The notes under the pieces are model-generated. The model saw only the letters and a program-made list of their open reading frames with translations. It had not been told where the DNA came from and made no database searches. The position numbers and the translations under genes are program-made. This document shows positions 33,993 through 42,482 of a stretch of DNA of 64,000 nucleotides, piece after piece. Within the stretch, counting starts at the first letter, position 1; each line of letters begins with the position of its first letter. This DNA comes from Bacteroidia bacterium (GTDB taxonomy: Bacteria > Bacteroidota > Bacteroidia > Bacteroidales > F082), in the NCBI GenBank assembly GCA_021287165.1, contig JAJTAY010000029.1, positions 208,125 through 272,124 of the forward strand, written 5' to 3'.

Positions 33993-36686
33993 ATGAAGCA
34001 ATTCATCGAAAATACCGGTCTCGACAAAATCTGGAACGACTACCAGCGACTCTTACGCTTGTTTGAGCAAATGTTTAGCAAAATCGGTGAAGCCGAAATT
34101 GCTGTCATGGTTCGCGATTTCAGGTTTCCTGCATTTACAGGCGATGTGCAGACTGAAGAAAAGGTGATACGTGCCACAGGAATGATTTTCCAGCTGCTCA
34201 ACCTGACCGAAGAAAATGCAGCCGTGCAGTTCCGCCGCCGCTTGCAGGACAGCCTCGGTCGCGAAGCCATACGCGGCTCATGGGCCGAAACTTTCAATAA
34301 ATGGAAAGAACAGGGCATTGACGAAACCCGGGCTTTGGAACTCGTAAGGAACGTAGAAGTTTGTCCGGTGCTTACCGCCCACCCCACCGAAGCCAAAAGG
34401 GTAACGGTACTCGAGATACATCGCGAACTTTACCTGCTGCTCGTAAAGCTCGAAAACAATATGTGGTCGAAAAGCGAGCGCGAAGAAATTGAAAACGAAA
34501 TCGTTGCCTTGCTTGAACGCTGGTGGCGAACAGGTGATATTTATCTGGAAAAGCCTACCGTTGCCGACGAGCGCCGCAACATCTTGCACTATTTCACCTC
34601 CATTTTTCCGCTGGCCCTGCAGCGTGCCGATCAGGAATTCAGGCAAGCCTGGGTGGAGGCTGGCTATGATGCTGTTTACCTGTACGATTATCACAATTAT
34701 CCCCAACTGAGGTTTGGCAGCTGGATCGGTGGCGACCGCGATGGACACCCGCTCGTAACACACGATGTTACCCGCGAAACCCTGCTCGAACACCGGCATC
34801 AGTCGGCCCGATTGCTCATTCCGGCCCTCGAACAGCTGGCCGCCCGCCTGAGTATCTCTAAGCTGCAAAACCCTGTCCCTCAAAACCTTGCAGAAGCCAT
34901 CGACCTCCTGGCCAGCGCGCTGAAGCCCGCCTCGGAAGCCATGCTCAACCGTAATCCCTACGAGCCCTGGCGCCAAATGACCAACCTGATTTTGCTCAAA
35001 CTGAAAAACACTTTCGGGCAAAATCCGGACAACCCGGTCAAGTACCAAAACACTGATGAATTGCTCACCGACCTCGACATCCTCAGAAATTCGCTCGACG
35101 AAATCAGGGCCGGCCATATAGCCGATACCTATATCCTTCCCATTCAGCGTGTTGTACAAACTTTTGGTTTTCACCTGGCCAGGCTCGACATACGCCAGAA
35201 CAGCGCCTGGCACGACAAAGCCCTCTCGCAGCTGCTGAAAGCTGCCGGCTTTGCTGACCACGACTTTGCAGCCTGGGACGAAAACAAACGGCTCGAATTT
35301 CTGAACCAAGAACTCCTGACCAAAAGGCCCTTCCTGTATCCCGGCACACCGGCCGGTCATGAAGCCGACGAACTGCTGCGTTGCTACATGGCTGTGGGTG
35401 AACACATCAGCCTGTATGGCACTTCCGGCATCGGCAGCTTTATTGTAAGCATGACCCGAAGCCTGAGCGACCTGCTGGTGCCCTACCTGTTCATGCGCGA
35501 AACCGGTCTCGACGCAACAAAACTGATGGTGGTGCCGCTTTTCGAAACCATCGACGACCTTGAGGCTGCACCCCAAATCCTTGACCAATACCTCAGTCAC
35601 CCGATCAACAGGGAAAGGCTGAGCACGAACCCCTGGCAGGAAGTGATGCTTGGCTACTCCGACAGCAATAAGGACGGGGGCATCCTGGCCAGCCGCTGGA
35701 ACATTTACAGGGCTGAACAACGCCTCACCGAAACAGCCGCCCGGCATGGTGTCCGGCTCAGGTTTTTCCATGGCATTGGCGGAACCATCAGCCGTGGTGG
35801 CGGCAAGTACCATCGCTTTCTCGACAGCCTACCGGCCGGCAGCCTGAACGGAAAAATCAAAATCACCGTGCAGGGCGAAACCATCTCGCAGCAGTTTGCC
35901 AACCTGCTTGTGGCCAGCTACAACCTCGAAATGCTCATGGCAGGCACGGCCCGCCAGCTCACCCGAAAGCCCGAAAATGAGCCCTATCCCGAAGAAGTAT
36001 TCTCCACTCTTGCAACCTACAGCTTCGAACGCTACCGTCAATTGGTGAACGATGAGGCATTTGTTCCCTTCTTCAGCCAGGCCACACCCATTGATGTGCT
36101 CGAACTGAGCAAGATAGGCTCGCGCCCTGCCCGCCGCACCGGACGCCGCAGCATTGCCGACCTAAGGGCTATTCCATGGGTTTTCAGCTGGCATCAGTCG
36201 CGTTTCAACCTTACAGGTTGGTTCGGAGCGGGTTACGCACTCAAAAAGTTAAGAGATGAAAAGCCAGAACTTTGGGCAACACTGGCCGACCATGCCGTAA
36301 GCTGGCCTTTTCTACACTACACCCTCATCCACATCGAAACCAACCTGCTCAATGCCGACGAGCAGATCATGGGTCGGTATGCGGAGCTTTTCGATGATGA
36401 ATCAGCCCGAAACCGCCTGCTAACCATGATCAAAGACGAGATGGAAGATGCCCGCCAGCTCATCAACGAGTTGCTCGGGGGCAATTTGCTCAGCCGCAGG
36501 CGCAGCCAGCTGGCCAATGTGGAATGCCGTGGCCCGGCTTTGAGCCTGCTCAATAAACGGCAAATCAGCCTGATGCGCGAGTGGCGTTCATTGCGCGACG
36601 AAAACCCAGATATAGCTGAATCCACCCTGCCTCTGCTGCTCATGCTCACCAATGCCCTTTCCGGCGGCTTGAAACATACGGGATGA
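33993..36686 (+). CDS. ppc: phosphoenolpyruvate carboxylase
   Basis: The ATG at 33993 (MKQFIENTGLDKIW) gives 897 residues; a TTG at 33963 is less likely. PEPC blocks are in order: TAHPTEAKR (catalytic His130), GSWIGGDRDGHP, QTFGFHLARLDIRQNS, SMTRSLSDLL, GYSDSNKDGG (Lys), FFHGIGGTISRGGG (His593, Arg601) and the C-terminal Thr-Gly. It carboxylates PEP to oxaloacetate. In the usual FHGRGG loop the first Arg is replaced by Ile595. The upstream gap (52 bases) contains TTTGTACAAA and GTTTGT-N10-ACAAAC inverted repeats but no strong terminator, so ppc may be the last trp-operon gene or have its own control. Confidence 0.93.
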   Translation: MKQFIENTGLDKIWNDYQRLLRLFEQMFSKIGEAEIAVMVRDFRFPAFTGDVQTEEKVIRATGMIFQLLNLTEENAAVQFRRRLQDSLGREAIRGSWAETFNKWKEQGIDETRALELVRNVEVCPVLTAHPTEAKRVTVLEIHRELYLLLVKLENNMWSKSEREEIENEIVALLERWWRTGDIYLEKPTVADERRNILHYFTSIFPLALQRADQEFRQAWVEAGYDAVYLYDYHNYPQLRFGSWIGGDRDGHPLVTHDVTRETLLEHRHQSARLLIPALEQLAARLSISKLQNPVPQNLAEAIDLLASALKPASEAMLNRNPYEPWRQMTNLILLKLKNTFGQNPDNPVKYQNTDELLTDLDILRNSLDEIRAGHIADTYILPIQRVVQTFGFHLARLDIRQNSAWHDKALSQLLKAAGFADHDFAAWDENKRLEFLNQELLTKRPFLYPGTPAGHEADELLRCYMAVGEHISLYGTSGIGSFIVSMTRSLSDLLVPYLFMRETGLDATKLMVVPLFETIDDLEAAPQILDQYLSHPINRERLSTNPWQEVMLGYSDSNKDGGILASRWNIYRAEQRLTETAARHGVRLRFFHGIGGTISRGGGKYHRFLDSLPAGSLNGKIKITVQGETISQQFANLLVASYNLEMLMAGTARQLTRKPENEPYPEEVFSTLATYSFERYRQLVNDEAFVPFFSQATPIDVLELSKIGSRPARRTGRRSIADLRAIPWVFSWHQSRFNLTGWFGAGYALKKLRDEKPELWATLADHAVSWPFLHYTLIHIETNLLNADEQIMGRYAELFDDESARNRLLTMIKDEMEDARQLINELLGGNLLSRRRSQLANVECRGPALSLLNKRQISLMREWRSLRDENPDIAESTLPLLLMLTNALSGGLKHTG

Positions 36687-36723
36687 GAGTGGTGAATGGT
36701 GAGTGGTGAATGGTGAGTGGTGA
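36687..36723. repeat. 14-bp tandem repeat after ppc
   Basis: The unit GAGTGGTGAATGGT is repeated 2.6 times directly after the ppc stop codon, followed by a looser GGTGCTGGGTGCCGGGTGCTG run (about 36736-36756). The remaining spacer to 36931 shows no gene and no clear terminator, only a near-palindrome ATTCAAATTTTGAAT at about 36899-36913. Confidence 0.7.
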
Positions 36724-36931
36724 TATCCGTTGCCTGGTGCTGGGTGCCGGGTGCTGAGGACGCGTTAGATGATTAGTGGGGTTAAATATTTAGTTAAGTT
36801 TGGGTTTTGTGTTGGACCCTGGACAGGGTGCAATTGACTTTGGATTGTTGGAATTGAAAAAACTCTATGGTAGAACACAATGAAAAAGTCACCCTTATAT
36901 TCAAATTTTGAATCTTTGAATTCTAAACTCC

Positions 36932-37543
36932 TTACTTGCACTCTGCTGGTCCGAAAACGTTCGCTATCCTGAAACCAATTGGGTGTTTTCCATACAATTT
37001 CGAAGGAACGAACGACAACATTACAGTAATTACCTGCCCGGGAAATGCCTGATCAGCAGAAACCTCACCGTGCAAAGGCATAAAGTGAAATGAATTGCAT
37101 GGCAGGAAATATTTCTTACCCTCGATGTCAACAACCTTTCCTGTCATCACGATGCTGAGCTCCTGATCCCATATCGCGTCGGTAGATTTTCCCAATCGCA
37201 CGGCTTTCCCGGAGAGTACCTGATTGCCTTCGAAATCGAGCAGCTCCAATTGGTTTTTGACAGGTCTTAACCAAAGATTGAACTGATCGTATCCTTTAAG
37301 CAATACATCGCCCTCGCTCACCGTCCATTGCCCACTCTGCAACTTCCATGGCATGCCTTCATTATACCTGCTGACATAGAAAAAAGTGGAGTCTTCGAGC
37401 AAAGCCAGTGCGATGTGCTGGGTTTCGTGGGAAGAAAATTTAACGGTAGCTGAATGAAAACCCGCAAGCTGTTCATTATGGCTGCATGAACCTAAGGCAA
37501 AGACCAATAGGGTAAAGTAAAGGATTACTTTTAATGCTTTCAT
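36932..37543 (-). CDS. hypothetical lipoprotein
   Basis: The 203-residue product has a lipoprotein signal (Cys20 in ALGSCSHNE). The mature domain is beta-rich (FSSHETQHIALALLEDSTFFYVS, SGQWTVSEGDVLLKGYDQF), resembling copper-resistance NlpE-like or META/lipocalin-like beta-barrels found in Bacteroidota lipoproteins, but I cannot name the family firmly. It lies 3 bases downstream of the DUF1648-like gene and is clearly co-transcribed with it. Confidence 0.72.
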   Translation of the reverse strand: MKALKVILYFTLLVFALGSCSHNEQLAGFHSATVKFSSHETQHIALALLEDSTFFYVSRYNEGMPWKLQSGQWTVSEGDVLLKGYDQFNLWLRPVKNQLELLDFEGNQVLSGKAVRLGKSTDAIWDQELSIVMTGKVVDIEGKKYFLPCNSFHFMPLHGEVSADQAFPGQVITVMLSFVPSKLYGKHPIGFRIANVFGPAECK

Positions 37544-37546
37544 ATT

Positions 37547-38116
37547 TCAGTAAAATTTATACTTCCGCTCTTTTTGATTTTTTGGTTTTGTCAAAGTATT
37601 GGAGCTGTTTCGTTTGAAAACGGAGAAAAAGTAGTAAATAATTGGTATGAACGTGATAATCAACGCAAAGGGCAGCACCCACATAACATAATCACTATTG
37701 CCGGACCGGGCCGAATGCACGACGCTCCAGGTGATGGCCCCAAACATGATCACAAGCGATAACTTGAGCAAACGCAACATTTTTGTTGCGAGACGATAGT
37801 GGTACTCAGCATTTTCCGGGCTTATTCTGACGGGGTAATTAAAGATATCCGGCCTTCGGTTGAGGACGGTCAGCAAAACAAATAGGGCAAGTGTCAATAA
37901 AGGGCTGAAAAATATGGTGATACGACCACCATAGCCGTCGGGTTGGCCCTTGGCATCAAAATGCACCGGAATAGTCTCTGGAAGATTGCTCCAGGAAACG
38001 AAAGTATAGATGAACAAGACTGCCATCAATCCGGCTGCAAGTATCTCGATTACTTTATCTGTCTGACTTAGCGGCAGATCAAATCGTGGTCGCTTTCCGG
38101 TCATTTTGTCTGGCAT
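37547..38116 (-). CDS. DUF1648-domain membrane protein
   Basis: The 189-residue protein has four predicted TM segments; between TM1 and TM2 it has the DUF1648 signature (WSNLPETIPVHFDAKGQPDG), a motif shared with SdpI-type immunity and signalling proteins. The C terminus is basic. Function is unknown. It is the first gene of a pair with a lipoprotein. Confidence 0.85.
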   Translation of the reverse strand: MPDKMTGKRPRFDLPLSQTDKVIEILAAGLMAVLFIYTFVSWSNLPETIPVHFDAKGQPDGYGGRITIFFSPLLTLALFVLLTVLNRRPDIFNYPVRISPENAEYHYRLATKMLRLLKLSLVIMFGAITWSVVHSARSGNSDYVMWVLPFALIITFIPIIYYFFSVFKRNSSNTLTKPKNQKERKYKFY

Positions 38117-38236
38117 TGGATTGACTAAGTTAAATGGTTTTATTGAGCAGGCATCATACCTTGGCTGATTCGCCTTTAATCTTTGATGATTTGTCGATTT
38201 TTTCCCGCATCAATTCAAACGATAAATTCAATCTTT

Positions 38237-38244
38237 TACTTTTG
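38237..38244 (+). promoter_or_regulatory. minus-7 element of the 38260 gene
   Basis: TACTTTTG matches TAnnTTTG exactly and ends 16 bases before the ATG at 38260. Confidence 0.45.
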
Positions 38245-38259
38245 GCAAAAAAATAAAAC

Positions 38260-39063
38260 ATGTATAAATTCTCATATCTGATGATTGCTATACTTGCGAT
38301 GTTCATCGCAAAGCAATCTTCCGCCCAAACTTTTACCGAGGGACTGGTTACTTTTCAGGTGACGACAGTGAGCAACGGTGGTACCTATGCGCCACGTCAT
38401 GTTTTGGCCATCTGGATCAAGGATGGTGCGGGCAATTTTGTCAAAAGCCGGAAAGTGATGGCCGCCACACGCAAACAGCACCTCGTTAAATGGATGGCCA
38501 GCTCGGGAAACAACAGCACCGATGCCGTTACCGGGGCCACACTTACCCAACACACTTCGCATACGGTGACCTGGGACTGCCGAAACCTGCAAGGCAATAT
38601 CGTACCCGATGGCACATACGAAGTTTGGATTGAATACACCAGTCAGAACTCCGCCAACACGGGCGTAGCCGGCCCTTTCTACTCCTACAGCTTCAGCAAA
38701 GGAACTTCGCCACTCAATGTGACGATTCCTGACCAGACCTATTTTAAAAACATGTCACTGACTTACAATACCTCTGCAGTTGACATCCCTGAACAATCTG
38801 AAAACAAGGAGGTTGCCCTCAACATTCATGCTGAAGGCTCAGACCTTATCATCAACTTCGAACTACCCGAAAAAACACCTGTTCACCTGGCTCTATACGA
38901 TCTGAGTGGGAGAAGATTGCAGGAAATCTGCGATAGCCAACTCGATGCAGGCAAACATACGTTCAGGGCAAAAGCACCATCAGTTTCTGAGGGAGTAGCA
39001 ATCATCCGGCTTTGGACACCCACCGGCATTTCTTCCAAAAAGTGGTCAGGTTTAGCGCACTAG
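38260..39063 (+). CDS. DUF2271-like exported protein with T9SS-type C terminus
   Basis: The 267-residue protein has a signal peptide (ending KQSSAQ), then a DUF2271-like domain (about 24-160: YAPRHVLAIWIKDGAGNFVKS, WDCRNLQGNIVPDGTYEVWIEYT), which resembles FlgD-like Ig folds and is often found near iron or flavin-transfer (ApbE) genes, although no such gene is adjacent here. Residues about 185-267 form a C-terminal domain with LALYDLSGRRL and DAGKHTF, the type A T9SS sorting pattern. It is therefore predicted to be secreted or surface-attached. Convergent with the 39073-39732 gene (9 bases apart). Confidence 0.8.
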   Translation: MYKFSYLMIAILAMFIAKQSSAQTFTEGLVTFQVTTVSNGGTYAPRHVLAIWIKDGAGNFVKSRKVMAATRKQHLVKWMASSGNNSTDAVTGATLTQHTSHTVTWDCRNLQGNIVPDGTYEVWIEYTSQNSANTGVAGPFYSYSFSKGTSPLNVTIPDQTYFKNMSLTYNTSAVDIPEQSENKEVALNIHAEGSDLIINFELPEKTPVHLALYDLSGRRLQEICDSQLDAGKHTFRAKAPSVSEGVAIIRLWTPTGISSKKWSGLAH

Positions 39064-39072
39064 CATTGGCAA

Positions 39073-39732
39073 TCAATTAACTTGCTCCTCCGACACTAAT
39101 TCGCCAAATTCATAATATCTTCTGAGTACCAGTTTTCCGTCAGCTTGGTAGTGTTCTTCCGGGCCGTGTTTAAGGTTGTTTTTGTATTGTATGATGCGCT
39201 GCACGTTTCCGTTTGGATACCAGGCCTTTTGTGTCCCGCTTCCCATCCTGAACTCCCCTTTTCCGGCGATTTTACCTTCGGGCGAGTAAAAAATCCAGCT
39301 GCCATCCATCATGCCGTGGTTGTAGGCGCCTTCAATAAACAATGTGCCGTCGTCGAAATAACGATGGTAAGGCCCGTTCAGGGTGTCGTTGGTATAATAT
39401 TCTTCCAAAATGAGTTTGCCACCAAGATTGTAATGCAGCATTACGCTATCTAACCTGTCGTCGCGATACCAGGCAATATTTTGCAGTACGCCGTTCTCGA
39501 AAAACCTTTCCTGCTTCCCATTGAGCTTATTATGAGCATATTCGGCTCGCATCATGGGGTTGCCGTTGGCAAAATACCATTCGCACAAGCCGTGTAGCTG
39601 GCCGTCCTTGTACCTGAGCACGGCACTCAGATTGCCATTCTCGTGGTAGGTCTTCTTTACATCGCTGCTGCAGCCTGTTGCAAACAACATGACCGCAGCC
39701 AGAATGACACTTCGGAAAAAGCGATAAGACAT
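39073..39732 (-). CDS. YwqK-like MORN-variant repeat lipoprotein
   Basis: The 219-residue product has a lipoprotein signal (Cys21 in FATGCSSD) followed by about seven repeats of the MORN-variant type (YKDGQLHGLCEWYFANGNPM, NGKQERFFENGVL, LNGPYHRYFDDGTLF, MDGSWIFYSPEGKI). This is the YwqK-like family, sometimes labelled antitoxin on weak grounds; a cell-surface scaffold is at least as likely. It starts 9 bases after the end of the LysM gene and is the last gene of the guaA operon. Confidence 0.85.
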   Translation of the reverse strand: MSYRFFRSVILAAVMLFATGCSSDVKKTYHENGNLSAVLRYKDGQLHGLCEWYFANGNPMMRAEYAHNKLNGKQERFFENGVLQNIAWYRDDRLDSVMLHYNLGGKLILEEYYTNDTLNGPYHRYFDDGTLFIEGAYNHGMMDGSWIFYSPEGKIAGKGEFRMGSGTQKAWYPNGNVQRIIQYKNNLKHGPEEHYQADGKLVLRRYYEFGELVSEEQVN

Positions 39733-39741
39733 CGGCTGGGC

Positions 39742-42468
39742 TTATTGATTGACTTCCAGTAATTCGTACCTGTAATTTCTGATACGACTGATATTCCAGT
39801 TTTGATTTTCATAACCCTCGTTCTCGCGCATCCGATCAAAAACAAAACTATTGTTCATCAGGCCAATGCTAAACTTTGGAAGACAAGGCATAAAATCTTT
39901 TCCGTTTCGCTGAAGGATTTGCAGAAAATACCATCCGGTATCGAAACCTTCGAAAGCATAATTGTTTGGTTCGATGCCGTAACGACTACGGTATTGACTC
40001 ACGAAAAACTGAACCTTCAGCTCGTCGTAATTGATGTAGCTTGCATCGGCAAGATGAAGGTTAAGACGAACCATATGCTCGATAAAAAGGTTGTCGAATC
40101 GTCGCCAGTCGGGCAAGCCCAGCAGCTGGATATTATAGTCGTCGGCCACCTGATTCAGGCGGTTCAGCACATCCATGGCATAGGCACGATCGTCGGAATA
40201 AACCACGACGATATTATTGCGCCAGGTGTCGGCCAGATCCCTGAAACGTACCAAATCGTTTCGGTCGAAGGCCAGTCGCGTTACCTTGCGATCGATCACC
40301 GTACTGTCATAAGGTCTAGCACGCAAATCAGCCAGATCGAGGTACCTGCCGCCGGCTTGGATAAATGCCGGACCTGAGCTTCTTCCCGACAGGGTTCGGA
40401 TAAGATCGTTGTTGGACACCTTTGGCCGATTGCGGATAACTTGTTCAAAGGCAGCAGCGATTTGCTGCGCTTCCTGCTGATTGCGACCAGGAGCATGCAG
40501 CACAATGACACCGGCTTCGGGGTAGGATCTGGTTAAGGTCGAAGCCAGCTCCCTGTAGAGCGACGACTGATCAGGCTTAAGTTTTATGACCCAGGGATTG
40601 TCTTCGAGCACCTGACGGCGAAGCGTTACCGGATTGATAATGGGTATTTTGTTTTCTTTGGCAAAGGCGGCCACCTGGTCAAACGCCTGACTGAAAAAAG
40701 GCCCGATGATCAGGTTGACCTGCTTTAGGCGGGGATCTGACAAGGCTTTTTGAACCGAGCCTGATGACTGGTCCACATCGATAACAATCAGTTCGGAGCG
40801 AAGCCCAAAATGATCGGCAAGCGAGTCGGCTGCCATGACAAAGCCCTGATAAAACTGAGCAAAGCTCAAACCACGCGGCGCATCAGCAGCAGCAGTACGT
40901 GCGGTAAAGCGTTGGGCGGTAGTTGTCTCGGATAAATACAGCGGCAACAGCAGAGCCACCCTGTACAAAGTGTTCTCGTTGGCTGGATTGGGCGCGCATT
41001 CGCTTGCTGGTATGTTGGCCGTTTCAGGCTTTGCAGCCGCCACAGCTGCCGTTTCCTCTTTCTTTTTTGGAGTTTCAGGCATTAATGGTTCCTGACCTCT
41101 TACAACCGGTTTTGTCTCGGGTAAAGGCTTGGTTTGCAGGGGTATTTTTACTTCCTGCTTTGGAAACACATTTTTGCCAATGGAGGGGTTGGCTTTTTGC
41201 AATTCGTCGGTACTCAGCCCGTATTCTCTGGCCAACTGCCTCGTCTTCTGCTGCTTATCTACCTGATGTATGAGATAGGACTGGCTTATTTTTTTTTTGG
41301 GAACCCTGATCTGCTGACCGGTTGCCAAGTTTTCGGTGAGTCCGGGGTTGAGCCGTTTAAGCTCATCGATCGTGGCACCGTAATTTCGACTAATCCTGAA
41401 CAAAGTCTCGCCCCGCTCAACGGTGTGTATGATTACCTCAGACTGTTCACTGCCCGAAGGGCTTTGTTGGAATTGTGCCGCTGATGCATTGGTGGGAAGC
41501 AAAAGTACCTGTCCTACCTGAATATTTTCGCCTAACCCCGGATTGGCCTGCTGAAGCTGGGTGGTAGTAAGGTTATATTGGCGGGCAATGCTGTAAAGCG
41601 TTTCCTGTGGCCTGACAATATGCCGGACAGGCAAGTTTGCTTCAGTTGGTTGAGGCTCTGGCTGAACGCTTTGTGGCATGACCGGGCTGGAAGGCTGATT
41701 CGTCCGGTTTGATGCGGGCTGGGGCGATGCCGCAGTTTGCACGGAGGCCTGAATCTGGCGGTTTTCGGTTGAAGCAGTTGTATTAGTCGAGGCCGTTTGC
41801 TGTGGCCTGTTGCTGGTTGCCGCCGACGATTGGGTGGCATTTGAAGTGTTGGCGGCATTCACCAGATCGCGCCGGCTTGGTCCGGATTGCTGAGCCTGTG
41901 AGTGCGTATCATAGGGGTCGAAGCCGCTGCGCCGGAGTTGTGGTGTTTCGTTTACGGGAGGTCGTTTGTCCTTGCGCAGAATAGGGATCAGGATGTAGTC
42001 ACCCTCGCGGAAAGGCTCATTACGGTTGGGGTTGGCATCGCGTATGCGACGTTCGGGAACCATGTAAACCGATGCCACATAGGCAAATGTTTCGCTTTTT
42101 CCAGCAACATGATAAATATATTCAAAATCCCCCGCTTCATTATTGTTTGCCGTCTGCGGCTGAGCCCTGTTCTGTCCTTGTTGCTGGGGCTGCACAACGT
42201 TAGAGGCCGGAATCCTGATTACCTGATTAACACGGAGTCCGCGCCTTGCATCGGGATTGTTGAGCAAAATTGTCTCCACCGTTACCCCATATGCTCTCGC
42301 AATGCTGTAAAGGGTCTGCTGGGCTTCGACAGTGTGCAGGTAATAAGCTTTACCCTCATAGGTCTCGATAGTCTGCGACACCTGCACCGAAACCTGAGCC
42401 AGCGCTGCATATCCAAAGGTCAGCATCGCCAAAGCCAGGATTGTCGTATACCTGCAAAGCGCTTTCAT
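39742..42468 (-). CDS. LysM-repeat protein with periplasmic-binding-protein-like domain
   Basis: The ATG at 42468 (MKALCRYTTILALAML) gives 908 residues with a signal peptide; an upstream ATG at 42492 overlaps the guaA stop and is less likely. Five LysM-like repeats follow (YYLHTVEAQQTLYSIARAYG, YIYHVAGKSETFAYVASVYM, RHIVRPQETLYSIARQYN, IIHTVERGETLFRISRNYG, YLIHQVDKQQKTRQLAREYG), separated by Gln/Pro/Thr-rich linkers. The C-terminal approximately 400 residues resemble a type I periplasmic-binding fold (FYQGFVMAADSLADHFGL, LIIGPFFSQAFDQVAAFAKENKIPIINP). It probably binds peptidoglycan and a small ligand or partner in the periplasm; similar LpoA-like architectures activate penicillin-binding proteins. 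Confidence 0.88.
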   Translation of the reverse strand: MKALCRYTTILALAMLTFGYAALAQVSVQVSQTIETYEGKAYYLHTVEAQQTLYSIARAYGVTVETILLNNPDARRGLRVNQVIRIPASNVVQPQQQGQNRAQPQTANNNEAGDFEYIYHVAGKSETFAYVASVYMVPERRIRDANPNRNEPFREGDYILIPILRKDKRPPVNETPQLRRSGFDPYDTHSQAQQSGPSRRDLVNAANTSNATQSSAATSNRPQQTASTNTTASTENRQIQASVQTAASPQPASNRTNQPSSPVMPQSVQPEPQPTEANLPVRHIVRPQETLYSIARQYNLTTTQLQQANPGLGENIQVGQVLLLPTNASAAQFQQSPSGSEQSEVIIHTVERGETLFRISRNYGATIDELKRLNPGLTENLATGQQIRVPKKKISQSYLIHQVDKQQKTRQLAREYGLSTDELQKANPSIGKNVFPKQEVKIPLQTKPLPETKPVVRGQEPLMPETPKKKEETAAVAAAKPETANIPASECAPNPANENTLYRVALLLPLYLSETTTAQRFTARTAAADAPRGLSFAQFYQGFVMAADSLADHFGLRSELIVIDVDQSSGSVQKALSDPRLKQVNLIIGPFFSQAFDQVAAFAKENKIPIINPVTLRRQVLEDNPWVIKLKPDQSSLYRELASTLTRSYPEAGVIVLHAPGRNQQEAQQIAAAFEQVIRNRPKVSNNDLIRTLSGRSSGPAFIQAGGRYLDLADLRARPYDSTVIDRKVTRLAFDRNDLVRFRDLADTWRNNIVVVYSDDRAYAMDVLNRLNQVADDYNIQLLGLPDWRRFDNLFIEHMVRLNLHLADASYINYDELKVQFFVSQYRSRYGIEPNNYAFEGFDTGWYFLQILQRNGKDFMPCLPKFSIGLMNNSFVFDRMRENEGYENQNWNISRIRNYRYELLEVNQ

Positions 42469-42482
42469 AGTGTCAGAAAGTT

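Noticed and set aside
34278..35813. 511-codon open frame on the minus strand
   Set aside because: It lies entirely antisense inside ppc, whose catalytic motifs are intact; composition reflects ppc codon bias.
39073..39732. Toxin-antitoxin pair with the YwqK-like protein as antitoxin
   Set aside because: It is a lipoprotein and has no adjacent toxin-like gene, so the antitoxin label was not used.
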